Assembly: GCF_003651225.1 (NCBI RefSeq) | Contig: NZ_RCDB01000002.1 | Span: forward strand, 868,001 to 932,000 | Direction of reading: 5' to 3' | DNA length: 64,000 nt | Source: Microbacterium telephonicum | Lineage (GTDB): Bacteria; Actinomycetota; Actinomycetes; Actinomycetales; Microbacteriaceae | In this document: positions 17,056 to 26,830 of the stretch, piece after piece | How the letters are laid out: the number at the start of each line of letters is the position of its first letter | Numbering within the stretch: position 1 is the first letter of the stretch | The notes under the pieces: model-generated | Told to the model about the DNA's origin: nothing | The model's input: the letters and a program-made list of their open reading frames with translations, nothing else | Database searches by the model: none | Position numbers and translations under genes: made by a program

Positions 17056-19566
17056 TTACAGCAGGGGCGGGGTGTGCCAGATGCGCTCGATGTAGTCGCG
17101 CATCGAACGGTCGGAGCTGAAGAACCCGCAGCGGGCGACGTTGAGGATCGCCGAGTGGGTCCACGCGTCCTGGTCCTGGTAGGCCGCATCCACCTTCGCC
17201 TGCGCCGCGATGTACGACGAGTAGTCGGCGAGCACCATGAAGCGGTCGTCGTAGAGCAGGTTCGAGACGACCGGCTCGAACACCGAGCGGTCGCCGCCGG
17301 AGAACGCGCCCGACGCGATGAGGTCCATCGCACGGCGCAGGCCGTCGTCGGCCTGGTAGAAGTCGGACGGCTTGTAGCCCTTCGCCCACAACGCCTCGAC
17401 CTCGGGTTCGGTCTGCCCGAACAGGAAGAAGTTGTCGTCGCCGACGAGCTCGCGGATCTCGACGTTCGCGCCGTCGTCGGTGCCGATCGTGAGTGCACCG
17501 TTGAGGGCGAACTTCATGTTGCCGGTACCCGACGCCTCCTTGCCGGCAAGCGAGATCTGCTCCGAGAGGTCGGCGGCGGGGATGAGGCGCTCGGCGAGGG
17601 TCACGTTGTAGTTCGGCGGGAACAGCACCTTCAGGCGTCCCTCGACGCGGGCGTCGGCGTTGACGACGGATCCGACCGCGTTGATGAGGTGGATGATGCG
17701 CTTGGCGTTCACGTAACCGGGAGCCGCCTTCGCACCGAAGATGAAGGTGCGCGGGGTGACGTCGCCGGCGGCGACGCGACCCGAGACGATCGACTCGTAC
17801 TCGGTGACGATGTGCAGCAGCTTCAGCATCTGGCGCTTGTACTCGTGCAGACGCTTGACCATGACGTCGAGCATGTGCCCGTCGCTGACCTCGAGCCCGT
17901 CACGGGCGTGCAGCACCTCGGAGAGGCGCCGCTTGTTGGCGGCCTTCACCGACGCGAAGCTCTCGCGGAACGACGGGTCCTCGGCGTAGACCTCCAGCTC
18001 GCGCAGGCGCTCGAGGTCGGTCAGCCATCCCGTGCCGATGGCATCCGTGATGAGTTCGGACAGCCCCGGGTTCGACAGCCGCACGAAGCGGCGCGGGGTC
18101 ACGCCGTTGGTGACGTTCGTGAACTTGCCGGGGTAGAACTCGTCGAAGTCGGGCAGCACCTTGTCGCGCAGCAGCTGCGAGTGCAGCTCGGCGACGCCGT
18201 TGACCTTGGAGCCTGCGACGGTGGCGAGGAACGCCATCCGCACGGAGCGCTCGGGGAACTCGCCGATGATCGACATGTTGCGCAGGCGCAGCTCGTCGTC
18301 GCCGAAGCGCTCGCGCACCGCGATCAGGAACTCCTCGTTGATGCGGTAGATGATCTCGAGGTGGCGCGGCAGCAGGCGTCCGAGCAAGTCGACCGACCAC
18401 ACCTCGAGCGCCTCGGGCAGCAGCGTGTGGCACGTGTACGCGAAGCACTGCTGGGTGATCTGCCAGGCGGCATCCCACTCCAGCTTCTTCTCGTCGACGA
18501 GGATGCGCATGAGCTCGGGCACGCCGATGACGGGGTGGGTGTCGTTGAGCTGGAAGATGATGCGTTCGGGCAGCTCTGCGAGGTCGAAGCCCTCGGGCAG
18601 CGATTCGAGGAAGTCCTTGATGGATGCCGCGACGAAGAAATACTGCTGCTGCAGGCGCAGCTCCTTGCCCTGGGGCGTGGAGTCTTCGGGGTAGAGCACC
18701 TTGGAGATGTTCTCGGCGAAGGTCTGCGCGCGCACGGCCTCTTCGTAGTCGCCGGAGTTGAACACGCGCAGGTCGAACTCGTTCGTCGCGCGCGAGCTCC
18801 ACAGCCGCAGGGTGTTGACGCGCCCGTTGAGGTAGCCGGGCACCATGTAGTTGTAGGGCACAGCGAGCACGTTCCACGCCGGCACCCAGCGCGTGCGGGT
18901 GACGCCCTCGTCGTCGTAGGTCTCGGTGTGCCCGCCGAACGTGATGGTCTGCGCGGCCTCGGGGTGCGGGAACTCCCACGGCGAGCCGAGCTTGAGCCAC
19001 GAGTCGGGCTGCTCGACCTGCTGGCCGTCCTGGAACGTCTGGCGGAAGATGCCGTACTCGTAGCGGATGCCGTAGCCGGTGTTGGGGACGCCGAGGGTCG
19101 CGAGGGAGTCGATGAAGCACGCGGCGAGGCGGCCGAGGCCGCCGTTGCCGAGGCCCGGTTCCACTTCCTGCGCGCGCATGTCCTCGATGTCGATGCCGCA
19201 CGCGGCCATCGCCTCGGCGGCGATGTCGCCGAGGCCGCTCGCGAGCAGGTTGTTGTCGAGCTGCCGGCCGAGCAGGTACTCCGCGGAGAGGTAGGCGACG
19301 CCCTTGGCCTGCGCGTCGCGCTGACGTTTGACGTCTTCGAGCCAGCGGGCCATGAGGTAGTCGCGCACCGTCATCGCGAACGCGAAGTAGCGGTCGTTGT
19401 CGCTCGAGGCCGACAGCGGCACGCCGCGCTCGTAGTTGAGGTTGCGCAGGAATTGGCGCACGAAGCCGTCGACCGTGCTGGCCGGGCCCGCGACGGGCGC
19501 GAGGGCGAGCGGGTGCGTGGCACCGGTGGGGTGCGCGGAACCGGGTGCGATGTCGGATGCGGTCAC
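17056..19566 (-). CDS. glgP: Glycogen/alpha-glucan phosphorylase
   Basis: 836 residues. The enzyme releases glucose 1-phosphate from the non-reducing ends of glycogen. The pyridoxal-phosphate lysine lies in EASGTGNMKFALNGA, the family signature, followed by LTIGTDDGANVEI. The NGGLGRLAACFIDSLA and GYGIRYEYG blocks near residues 125-165 are those of classical (GlgP/MalP) phosphorylases rather than the distant Mtb GlgP type. The GTG start gives an N-terminus without cysteines; an in-frame ATG 18 nt upstream is possible. It stands alone, convergent with the amidotransferase gene, and works upstream of glycolysis. Confidence 0.93.
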   Translation of the reverse strand: MTASDIAPGSAHPTGATHPLALAPVAGPASTVDGFVRQFLRNLNYERGVPLSASSDNDRYFAFAMTVRDYLMARWLEDVKRQRDAQAKGVAYLSAEYLLGRQLDNNLLASGLGDIAAEAMAACGIDIEDMRAQEVEPGLGNGGLGRLAACFIDSLATLGVPNTGYGIRYEYGIFRQTFQDGQQVEQPDSWLKLGSPWEFPHPEAAQTITFGGHTETYDDEGVTRTRWVPAWNVLAVPYNYMVPGYLNGRVNTLRLWSSRATNEFDLRVFNSGDYEEAVRAQTFAENISKVLYPEDSTPQGKELRLQQQYFFVAASIKDFLESLPEGFDLAELPERIIFQLNDTHPVIGVPELMRILVDEKKLEWDAAWQITQQCFAYTCHTLLPEALEVWSVDLLGRLLPRHLEIIYRINEEFLIAVRERFGDDELRLRNMSIIGEFPERSVRMAFLATVAGSKVNGVAELHSQLLRDKVLPDFDEFYPGKFTNVTNGVTPRRFVRLSNPGLSELITDAIGTGWLTDLERLRELEVYAEDPSFRESFASVKAANKRRLSEVLHARDGLEVSDGHMLDVMVKRLHEYKRQMLKLLHIVTEYESIVSGRVAAGDVTPRTFIFGAKAAPGYVNAKRIIHLINAVGSVVNADARVEGRLKVLFPPNYNVTLAERLIPAADLSEQISLAGKEASGTGNMKFALNGALTIGTDDGANVEIRELVGDDNFFLFGQTEPEVEALWAKGYKPSDFYQADDGLRRAMDLIASGAFSGGDRSVFEPVVSNLLYDDRFMVLADYSSYIAAQAKVDAAYQDQDAWTHSAILNVARCGFFSSDRSMRDYIERIWHTPPLL

Positions 19567-19651
19567 GCAGAAGACGCTACACACTCGCGCGCGCCGCCGT
19601 GACCGTTCACAGCGGGAGAAATCCGAGAGTTAACAGAGCCGTGACGTGCCG

Positions 19652-20671
19652 TTAGCGGTCGGTGTCGCCTGTGCCGTCTGTGCCGGCGCCCTGCTCGGCG
19701 AGGGCGTCGCGGGCCTCGGTGAGTTCGTCGGTCGCGAGGCGGACGGCATCCTCGGCCTTCTGCACGCGGCGGTGCGCGAACGTCGGCGCCCCGTGGCGCA
19801 CGCGCACGCGGTCGGCGCGCTCCTCCACGTTCTCGACGATGTACGACGTCGCGAGCAGGATCACCTGCACGGAGAGGTTGACCCACAGCAGCAGCGCGAT
19901 CAGCGACGCGAACGACGCCAGCAGCGGGTTGGAGGTCGCTCCCCCGACGAACAGGCCGGAGAGGGTCTGCAGCACGGTGAGGCCGATACCGCCGTAGACC
20001 GCGCCGGGCCACAGGTCGCGGCCGGCGCCGCGGACGCCCGACAGCAGTAGGAAGAGCAGGGCGATGGCGATCGTGTCGAGCGCGAAAGTGACCAGGAGCG
20101 CGAGGGCACGACCGCCGAAGGCGAGGAGCGGGTCGTCGCCCGCGATGCCGAACCACCCGCCGACGATGCCGATCCCGGCGGTGCCGAGGGCGGTGATGAC
20201 GGCGGAGGCCCCGAGTGCGGCGGCGGCGCCGATCGCGATGGCGAGGTTGCGCAGCATCACCCAGTAAAAGGCCAGATCTCCGGTGGGCTTGTCGGCGATG
20301 GCGTGCATCGCGGCGCGAAGCGACCCGATCGCCCCGATCGCGGCGCCGACGAGGCCGATGACGGCGATGACGCCCGCGACGGACAGACCCGCCGGCGCCT
20401 CGATGGCGTCGGTCTTGATGAGCCCGTCCTCGCCGACGAGTCCGGGGATGGCGCGGTTGACGGCATCCAGGAGCGACTGCCAGGCGTCGGGGTTGCCGCT
20501 CAGCCAGAGCGCCGCGATCGAGAAGCCGAGCAGCACGCCCGCGAAGATCGAGAACAGCGCGCGGTAGGTAACGCTGTCGGCGAGCTGCGCGCCGCTGCGT
20601 TCGCTGTAGCGCAGGAACGCGCGCACGGGTCTGCGTTCGAGGGCCCAGGCCGTGATGCGCGCGACGTCCAT
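19652..20671 (-). CDS. YihY/BrkB-family inner-membrane protein
   Basis: 339 residues with five to six hydrophobic helices: ALFSIFAGVLLGFSIAALWL, VAGVIAVIGLVGAAIGAIGS, LAIAIGAAAALGASAVITAL, LLVTFALDTIAIALLFLLL, GGIGLTVLQTLSGLFV and LIALLLWVNLSVQVILLA. The pattern is that of the YihY/UPF0761 family (once mis-called ribonuclease BN). The C-terminal about 50 residues are charged and likely cytosolic. The function of the family is unsettled. The ATG lies 150 nt from the divergent pilB gene; the promoter there points to pilB. Confidence 0.85.
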   Translation of the reverse strand: MDVARITAWALERRPVRAFLRYSERSGAQLADSVTYRALFSIFAGVLLGFSIAALWLSGNPDAWQSLLDAVNRAIPGLVGEDGLIKTDAIEAPAGLSVAGVIAVIGLVGAAIGAIGSLRAAMHAIADKPTGDLAFYWVMLRNLAIAIGAAAALGASAVITALGTAGIGIVGGWFGIAGDDPLLAFGGRALALLVTFALDTIAIALLFLLLSGVRGAGRDLWPGAVYGGIGLTVLQTLSGLFVGGATSNPLLASFASLIALLLWVNLSVQVILLATSYIVENVEERADRVRVRHGAPTFAHRRVQKAEDAVRLATDELTEARDALAEQGAGTDGTGDTDR

Positions 20672-20769
20672 GCGGTCAGGTTATCGGGACGGGCGGCCGG
20701 CATGGCGGGGGTTGACAGCGGTGGGCGGCGCGCTCGCGCGGTGCCACACGAGTCACAGGAATCCCACTA

Positions 20770-20799
20770 TTCACACGGATGCGTGCGGACGCATAGACT
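20770..20799 (+). promoter_or_regulatory. Predicted vegetative-type promoter of pilB
   Basis: TTCACA (20770-20775) and TAGACT (20794-20799) are separated by 18 nt, a good match to actinobacterial housekeeping promoters. The predicted start point lies about 15 nt before the GTG of pilB. The spacer contains an imperfect inverted repeat (GATGCGTGCGGACGCAT) that could be an operator. Confidence 0.55.
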
Positions 20800-20821
20800 A
20801 GCCCCGGGAGAGGGGATTGCC

Positions 20822-22492
20822 GTGAAGGGACTCGCGGAAACCCTCGTGCGCACTGGGGTCGTCCGCGCCGAGGACATGTGGGACGCCGTCGCCGAAGTCG
20901 GCGAGGGCGAGGAGTTGCGTGCACGCCTGGTGTCGGCGCAGCTGGCGACCGAGGCGCAGATCGCAGAGGGCATCGCCGCGCAGACGGGGTATGCATTCGT
21001 CGACCTCTCGTCGGTCTCCCTGTCGGCCGACATCATCGCCCTGGTCCCGCCGACCCTGTGCCGCCGCTACCACCTGATCCCGGTCGAGCGCGGCCGTCGC
21101 GCCCTCACGATCGGCATGCTCGATCCCACCGACCTCATCGCGATCGACGACGTCACCAGCGCCACCGAGCTCAACATCCGCCCCGTCGTCGTCTCCCCCG
21201 ATGCGCTGAACGCGGCCTTCTCGCGGTTCCTCCGCTCCGATGAGGAGCTGAGCGACCTCTCCGAGCAGATCGGCGAGATCGCGGCGGCCGAAGTCGGTCC
21301 CGGTGCGACGGAGTCGATCGAGGACACCTCCGACGACGCGCCTATCGTGCGCTTCGTCAACCTGCTGATCTCGCAGGCCATCACCGACCGCGCGAGCGAC
21401 ATCCACATCGAACCGGGCGAGAAGCACCTCATGGTGCGCTACCGCATCGACGGTGTGCTGCACGAGATGCAGCGCGCCGACCGGGCGATCCAGGACGGCG
21501 TCATCTCCCGCCTGAAGATCATGGCATCCGTCGACATCGCCGAGCGGCGCAAACCCCAGGACGGACGCCTGTCGGTGCACCACGACGGTCGCCAGATCGA
21601 CCTGCGTCTGGCGACGCTGCCGACGGTGTGGGGCGAGAAGATCGTCATGCGTATCCTCGACAGCTCGGCGCAGTCGCTGACGATGCAGGACCTGCGGTTC
21701 TCGATGATCAACGAGAAGCGGTTCCGCGGCTCGATCGAGCGCCCGCACGGAATGGTGCTGGTGACCGGGCCGACCGGTTCGGGCAAGTCGACGACTCTGT
21801 ACACGGCCCTCAACACGGTCGCGAACCCGCGGATCAACGTGATCACGGTCGAAGATCCGGTCGAGTACCGGATGGCCGGCATCAACCAGGTGCAGGTGAA
21901 TGCCCGCGCAGGCATGACCTTCCAGGCAGCGCTGCGTTCGATCCTGCGCTCCGACCCGGATGTCGTGCTCGTCGGCGAGATCCGCGACCAGGAGACGGCG
22001 ACGATCTCGATCGAGGCGGCCCTCACCGGCCACCTCGTGCTGTCGACGCTGCACACCAACGACGCCCCCTCGGCGCTGACGCGTCTGACCGAGATCGGCT
22101 GCGAGCCGTTCCTCGTCGGCACGGCACTGTCGGCGGTCGTCGCCCAGCGCCTCGCCCGGCGGCTGTGCGCGAAGTGCCGGGAGCCGTACGTCGAGTCGCG
22201 GCAGCTGCTGGACTCGGTGCGCTTCCCCCACAACCCCGCCGATCCGCCCCAGCTGTACCGCGCCGTCGGCTGCCAGGCCTGCTCGGGCACCGGCTACCGC
22301 GGGCGCGTCGCGCTGCACGAGGTGATGACCGTGTCGGAACAGCTGGAGCAGCTCGTGGTCGCGCACGCGACCGGCACCGAGATGCGCGCCGTCGCCATCA
22401 GCGAGGGCATGGTGTCGCTGCGCGAGGACGGCTTCAGCAAGGTGACGCAAGGCATCACGACCATCGAAGAGGTCTTGCGCGTCTCGGTGTGA
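20822..22492 (+). CDS. pilB: Type IV pilus extension ATPase (PilB/GspE family)
   Basis: 556 residues. It powers pilus assembly by ATP hydrolysis on the cytosolic side of the membrane. An N-terminal MshEN-like region (residues 1-150) is followed by the ATPase core with Walker A GPTGSGKSTT (about 316-325), the Asp box/Walker B around DPDVVLVGEIRDQETA, and the zinc four-cysteine module CAKC ... CQACSGTGYRG near residues 449-486. The GTG start is preceded by GGAGAGGGGA. It sits on the opposite strand from the remaining pilus genes and is separated from them by an unrelated DUF559 gene. Confidence 0.93.
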   Translation: MKGLAETLVRTGVVRAEDMWDAVAEVGEGEELRARLVSAQLATEAQIAEGIAAQTGYAFVDLSSVSLSADIIALVPPTLCRRYHLIPVERGRRALTIGMLDPTDLIAIDDVTSATELNIRPVVVSPDALNAAFSRFLRSDEELSDLSEQIGEIAAAEVGPGATESIEDTSDDAPIVRFVNLLISQAITDRASDIHIEPGEKHLMVRYRIDGVLHEMQRADRAIQDGVISRLKIMASVDIAERRKPQDGRLSVHHDGRQIDLRLATLPTVWGEKIVMRILDSSAQSLTMQDLRFSMINEKRFRGSIERPHGMVLVTGPTGSGKSTTLYTALNTVANPRINVITVEDPVEYRMAGINQVQVNARAGMTFQAALRSILRSDPDVVLVGEIRDQETATISIEAALTGHLVLSTLHTNDAPSALTRLTEIGCEPFLVGTALSAVVAQRLARRLCAKCREPYVESRQLLDSVRFPHNPADPPQLYRAVGCQACSGTGYRGRVALHEVMTVSEQLEQLVVAHATGTEMRAVAISEGMVSLREDGFSKVTQGITTIEEVLRVSV

Positions 22493-22557
22493 GTGCGTGG
22501 GCGGGCGCGTCCCTGTCGCGTTCGGCTGCTTCGGCGGCCGGATACCCGCACTTTGCG

Positions 22558-23529
22558 TCAGGGATGCGGGCGCGCCGACGCCGCGAGGGCGGCACGCACG
22601 CGGGCAACGGCGCGGGCGGGCGACGGATAGAGGTCGGCGGCCGTCAAGTGCACCACGGTCCAGCCGGCCTCTCGCGCGTCTTCATGGCGGCGGACGTCGC
22701 GTTGCCACGCGCGACGCGAGAGCCGGTGGTAGTCGCCCTCGTATTCGATCAGCACCCGATGCCGCGGGAAGGCGATCTCGGTGATGCAGATGCGGACGCC
22801 GCGGGCATCGAAGACCTCGACGTCCAAGGCCGGCTCGGGGAGGCCGGCCTCGACGAGCGCGACGTACAGGTGCGCCTCGGGCCGGGAACGGAGTCCGGGA
22901 CGGATGTAGCGCAACGCCTCTCGGAGCCGGGCGACGCCCGTGCGGGGGCCGGCATCCGCTGCGGCGTGGAGCTCCGAGAGCTGCGCTGTCGCGGTGCCCT
23001 CCACCCGGTGACCATCGGGCCCGCGCGAGGGCGTGACGAAACACGCGCCGACGGCGACGAGGTCGCGGACGTCGAGTTCGCCGCCCAGTTGCGCCCACGC
23101 GGATGCTGGTGAGGCGACGCGCAGCCCGCCGAGCACACGGACCGATCCGAGGTGCGGGGCGATCTCGTGCCCTCTCACGCCGCGGCCGCGCGGCAGCCGC
23201 TCGGGCGGACGCACGCCGACGTCGATCCGGTCGTCCGCGGTCGCGGGCAGCGCGGCGCCCCAGAACAGCGCGGCCGTGCGGTGCGAGAAGAACCACGTCG
23301 GCGGCATCCGCGTCGCGTACGCCCGCGCGCGGCGGAGGTGCTCCTCGGCATCGAGATCACGGATGCCGTCGGCCTCCCCCGCGAGCGTCGCGATCGCGCG
23401 CACCCCGCGGAACGGCTTCTCGAGGTCACGGGCACGCAAGCGCGCCCGGCTGACGCCTGCGGCCGCCGCGTCGCCCACGGCGAAGGCCGACCCGAGCTCG
23501 TCGGGAAGCGGTGCGGGCGATCGCGGCAT
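22558..23529 (-). CDS. DUF559-type protein with a restriction-endonuclease-like fold
   Basis: 323 residues. The C-terminal 110 residues (ITEIAFPRHRVLIEYEGDYH ... WQRDVRRHEDAREAGWTVVH) match the DUF559/very-short-patch-repair-like nuclease fold with the acidic E-Y-E-G-D core; the N-terminal part resembles the AbiEi-like antitoxin/HTH region often fused to it in Microbacterium. Many such paralogues occur per genome and none has an established role. The ATG start was preferred over an ATG 15 codons upstream, whose extension is Cys/Arg-rich and unconserved-looking. It separates pilB from the rest of the pilus genes and is convergent with pilB. Confidence 0.7.
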   Translation of the reverse strand: MPRSPAPLPDELGSAFAVGDAAAAGVSRARLRARDLEKPFRGVRAIATLAGEADGIRDLDAEEHLRRARAYATRMPPTWFFSHRTAALFWGAALPATADDRIDVGVRPPERLPRGRGVRGHEIAPHLGSVRVLGGLRVASPASAWAQLGGELDVRDLVAVGACFVTPSRGPDGHRVEGTATAQLSELHAAADAGPRTGVARLREALRYIRPGLRSRPEAHLYVALVEAGLPEPALDVEVFDARGVRICITEIAFPRHRVLIEYEGDYHRLSRRAWQRDVRRHEDAREAGWTVVHLTAADLYPSPARAVARVRAALAASARPHP

Positions 23530-23709
23530 CCGCCCACCGCGGCATCCGGAACACGCGCGTGGAGCCACCCGCATCCGTATCGGGGAGAACTCGCCCTGTC
23601 CTCTGGGTGGGGAGGAGGCGACGTTCCCGTCGCATTCGGCGGCCATCCGCCGAACGAACCCGCCGTTCGCGCCAGGAATACGGCGCGGGGCACACGCAGC
23701 GCGCACAGA

Positions 23710-23744
23710 ACAGGGCGCGTGGCCTCCCCTGCCGCGCGCCCTGT
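23710..23744 (-). terminator. Hairpin after the pilus operon
   Basis: A 10-bp perfect stem (ACAGGGCGCG at 23710-23719 with 23735-23744) and a 15-nt loop, 20 nt beyond the pilC stop. In the direction of pilC it would end the pilus operon mRNA. The 235-nt spacer up to the DUF559 start holds nothing else I can identify. Confidence 0.6.
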
Positions 23745-23764
23745 CGTCTGTGGGACGAGCCGGA

Positions 23765-25006
23765 TCAGCCGCCCGAGTTTCCGAGTTCGCCGTAGATCGA
23801 GAAGATCGGCATGTAGAGCGAGATGACCATGCCGCCGATGATGATGCCGATGCCGACGATGAGGATCGGCTCGATCGCCGAGGTGAGCTGCTCGGTCGCG
23901 GTCTTGACCTCGCCCTCGTAGAAGTCGGCGATCGAGGCGAGCATGTCCGGCAGGGTGCCCGACTCCTCGCCGACGGCGGCCATCTGCGCGACCATCGGCG
24001 GGAAGACCTCGGCCTTGGCGAGCGGCGTCGAGAACGACTTGCCCTGCTTGACCGACTCCTGCACGGCGCGCACGGCCTCTTCGACCTTGTAGTTGTTGGA
24101 TGCCGCACCGACGATCCCGAGCGCCTGCACGAGCGGCACGCCGGCCTTCAGCATCATCGACAGCCCACGGCTGAAGCGGGCGACGGCGATCTTGGTGGCG
24201 AGCGGTCCGAAGACCGGCATCCGCAGCTTCAGTGGGTCGACGACCTTGCGCACGCGCTCTTCGTTGCGGTTCTTGATCCACCAGAACCAGAACACGATGC
24301 CCGCGACGACCATGATCGGGAGGATCCAGAACATGTTGTTCGAGAGCGTCACGAGGATCTGCGTCGGGATCGGCAGCTCGGATCCGAGGTTCTTGAACAT
24401 GCCCTCGAAGACGGGCACGACGAAGGTGATCATCGCGACGACGCCGAGGATCGCGATGACGAGCACGATCAGCGGGTAGGTCGTGGCCGACTTGATCTTG
24501 TTTTGGAGTTCGGCCTCCTCTTTATAGGTGTCGGCCACCGTGGTGAGCGACTGCCCGAGGAAACCACCCGATTCGCCGACGCGCACCATGCTGACCATGA
24601 GCGGCGGGAAGACATCCGGATGCTGGGCCAGCGCGCTGGAGAACGCGCTTCCGGTCTCGACCGCGGCGTGCACCTGCACGAGCGCTTCGCGGAGCTTCTT
24701 GTCTTCGGCCTGGTCGATGAGGATCGACAGGGTGCGCATCAAGGGAAGCCCCGCGTTGATGAGTCCCGCCATCTGCTTGGCGAACACCGCGAGCACGTCG
24801 ACCTTGACCCGCTTGGCGAATCCGGGGATCGAGATCTCACGGTTGAGGCCCGTCTTCGACGTGAGCGCGACCTCGAGCGGGGTGAGGCCCTGCGCGCGCA
24901 GCTTCGATGCGACGGCGCTCTCGCTCGTGGCCTCGATCGTGCCCTTGACGACTCCCCCGCCGCTCGCGTCGACGGCGCGGTAGGTGTACTCCTCGACGAG
25001 CGGCAT
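23765..25006 (-). CDS. pilC: Type IV pilus inner-membrane platform protein (PilC/GspF family)
   Basis: 413 residues. It forms the membrane platform on which PilB and PilT act. Two GspF domains are visible (about 75-195 and 275-400), each followed by hydrophobic helices (LIVLVIAILGVVAMITFVVP; ILPIMVVAGIVFWFWW; PILIVGIGIIIGGMVISLYM). The N-terminal part (TYRAVDASGGGVVKGTIEA) is typical of the family. Its ATG shares one base with the pilT stop (TGATG). The end is followed by a hairpin that should terminate the operon. Confidence 0.92.
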   Translation of the reverse strand: MPLVEEYTYRAVDASGGGVVKGTIEATSESAVASKLRAQGLTPLEVALTSKTGLNREISIPGFAKRVKVDVLAVFAKQMAGLINAGLPLMRTLSILIDQAEDKKLREALVQVHAAVETGSAFSSALAQHPDVFPPLMVSMVRVGESGGFLGQSLTTVADTYKEEAELQNKIKSATTYPLIVLVIAILGVVAMITFVVPVFEGMFKNLGSELPIPTQILVTLSNNMFWILPIMVVAGIVFWFWWIKNRNEERVRKVVDPLKLRMPVFGPLATKIAVARFSRGLSMMLKAGVPLVQALGIVGAASNNYKVEEAVRAVQESVKQGKSFSTPLAKAEVFPPMVAQMAAVGEESGTLPDMLASIADFYEGEVKTATEQLTSAIEPILIVGIGIIIGGMVISLYMPIFSIYGELGNSGG

Positions 25007-26148
25007 CAGTGGCCCCAGCCGACGGCCTGGCGGTCGGAGTGCATCGACCACGACTCGGCGTCGTAGTCGACGGGCCGCACGCGCGCCTCGTCGAACGACT
25101 TCGGGTCTTCGGCGATCTCCTTGGCGAGCGCGAGCGAGATCGAGCCGTCCTCGACGAGGCGCTTGAGGTCCTGGTCGAGCGTGTGCATGCCGATCGCGCC
25201 GCCCGCCTGCAACATCGAGTAGATCTGGCTGATCTCACCCTCGCGGATGAGGTTCGCGATGGCGGGCGTGTTCACGAGAACCTCGGTCGCGATGACGCGT
25301 CCCCCCGACTGCGCCTTCGGCAGCAGCGTCTGGGTGATGATGCCGCGGAGGGTGTCGCCGAGCTGCGTTCGCACCTGGTTCTGCTGGTCGGACGGGAACG
25401 CGTCGACGATACGGTTGATCGACTTCGCCGCACTCTGCGTGTGCAGCGTCGAGAGCACGAGGTGGCCGGTCTCGGCGGCGGTGAGGGCGGTCGAGATCGA
25501 CTCGGGGTCGCGGAGCTCGCCGATGAGGATGATGTCGGGGTCCTGACGCAGCACGCGGCGCAGCGCCTCGCTGAACGACGCGGTGTCGCTGCCGATCTCG
25601 CGCTGGTGGATCAGCGCCTTCTTGCTGGAGTGCTGGAACTCGACCGGGTCTTCGACCGTCACGATGTGCGCCGGCTTGGTCTGATTGACGAGGTCGATCA
25701 TCGAGGCCAGCGTCGTCGACTTGCCGGAACCCGTCGGTCCCGTCACGAGCACGAGTCCACGAGGCTTGGAGACGAGCTCCGCGGCGACCTGCGGCACACC
25801 GAGTTCGGAGAAGCTGCGGATGCGGTCGGGGATGAACCGCAGCGCGACGGCGACGGCGCCGAGCTGGCGGAACACATTGACACGGAAGCGGGCGACGCCC
25901 GGCACCGTGATCGACAGGTCGACCTCGCCGGACTGCCGGAACTCGGCGACCTGCTCGTTGGTGAGCATCCCGCCGATGGCCGACTCCAGCCAGTTCGCGG
26001 TCGTCGGCTCGAGGAAACCGGGCATCTCGGCCAGGTCGCCGTCGACGCGCATGAGCGGCAGGTGGTTCGCCGTCAGGTGCACGTCGGATGCGCGGGCGCG
26101 CGCTGCGACGGCGAGCAGGTCTGTGAGGGGGGTGACGTCGATGGGCAT
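25006..26148 (-). CDS. pilT: Pilus retraction ATPase (PilT)
   Basis: 380 residues. PilT disassembles the pilus and drives twitching or DNA uptake. Walker A GPTGSGKSTT is at about 137-146, the Walker B region is RQDPDIILIGELRDPESI, and the C-terminal AIRNLIRE-like block is ANLIREGEISQI. The N-terminal DVHLTANHLPLMRVDGDL stretch is the PilT PAS-like domain. No cysteine module is present, which separates it from PilB. It follows pilO with a 1-nt gap and is coupled to pilC. Confidence 0.93.
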   Translation of the reverse strand: MPIDVTPLTDLLAVAARARASDVHLTANHLPLMRVDGDLAEMPGFLEPTTANWLESAIGGMLTNEQVAEFRQSGEVDLSITVPGVARFRVNVFRQLGAVAVALRFIPDRIRSFSELGVPQVAAELVSKPRGLVLVTGPTGSGKSTTLASMIDLVNQTKPAHIVTVEDPVEFQHSSKKALIHQREIGSDTASFSEALRRVLRQDPDIILIGELRDPESISTALTAAETGHLVLSTLHTQSAAKSINRIVDAFPSDQQNQVRTQLGDTLRGIITQTLLPKAQSGGRVIATEVLVNTPAIANLIREGEISQIYSMLQAGGAIGMHTLDQDLKRLVEDGSISLALAKEIAEDPKSFDEARVRPVDYDAESWSMHSDRQAVGWGH

Positions 26149-26149
26149 G

Positions 26150-26830
26150 TCAGTCCTCCGTGCGGATGAAGGTGTCGACGGTGACGGTGAGGATGCCGCC
26201 GGTGTAGTCGAACTGCACCGGGTTCAGCAGCCGCAGTCCGTCTTTCAGGCTGTCGACGTAGGCGGTGGCGGTGGCGAGGTCGGGTGCGGGCACCGTGATC
26301 GTGACGGCTGCCTGCTGGCGCGGGGTGGATGCCGGATCGACGGGTGGCGTGGTCGCCTCGGCATCGCCGGTGGCGGCGTCCGTGGCGCCGTCGGTGGCGG
26401 CACCGTCGGTCGCGCCCTCGGCCGGGGTCGCCTCCGCGGGCGCCGGCACGGCCGCGCCGTCTTCGCCGACGGCCGCGCGGGCCGTCCACGGAGCGGGCTC
26501 GGCCACAGTCACCGACTGGATGGTCAGCTGGTGCGCCGTGGCCGCGTTGATCGCGATCTCGAAGACGTCGTCGAACTGCGTCGTCGCGGGGATCTCCGCG
26601 CGCAGTTCGGCGGTGTCGGCATCGAGCTGCGCCTGGTCGGCCTGCGCGGCGGTGAGTTGCGTGATCTGCAGTTCGTAGACGGAGTTCGCCTGCTCGACCG
26701 TCTTCGCCTGCGACGACGTCGTCTGCGCCTGCCCCATCATCGGCACCGCGATGAGGGCGATGCCGGCGACGAGGATGCCGACGACGACGAGGATGCCGAG
26801 CAGGTTGATGAGCTGCTTGTTGAGGGTCAC
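26150..26830 (-). CDS. pilO: PilO-like alignment-complex protein
   Basis: 226 residues with a single N-terminal membrane helix (LLGILVVVGILVAGIALIAV, about 9-28), then a coiled coil (about 35-85) and an Ala/Thr/Pro-rich linker, and an alpha/beta C-terminal domain (VTITVPAPDLATATAYVDSL). This build and its position between pilN and pilT match PilO, which with PilM and PilN links the cytosolic motors to the outer parts of the machine. The linker (about 108-160), rich in A-T-D-G repeats, is longer than usual. The gene starts inside the last codons of pilN (4-nt overlap). Sequence identity within the family is low, so position is a main argument. Confidence 0.75.
   Translation of the reverse strand: MTLNKQLINLLGILVVVGILVAGIALIAVPMMGQAQTTSSQAKTVEQANSVYELQITQLTAAQADQAQLDADTAELRAEIPATTQFDDVFEIAINAATAHQLTIQSVTVAEPAPWTARAAVGEDGAAVPAPAEATPAEGATDGAATDGATDAATGDAEATTPPVDPASTPRQQAAVTITVPAPDLATATAYVDSLKDGLRLLNPVQFDYTGGILTVTVDTFIRTED

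Noticed and set aside
17020..19602. An 860-codon open frame opposite glycogen phosphorylase
   Set aside because: Reverse-strand shadow of a conserved gene; composition is typical of codon-bias artefacts.
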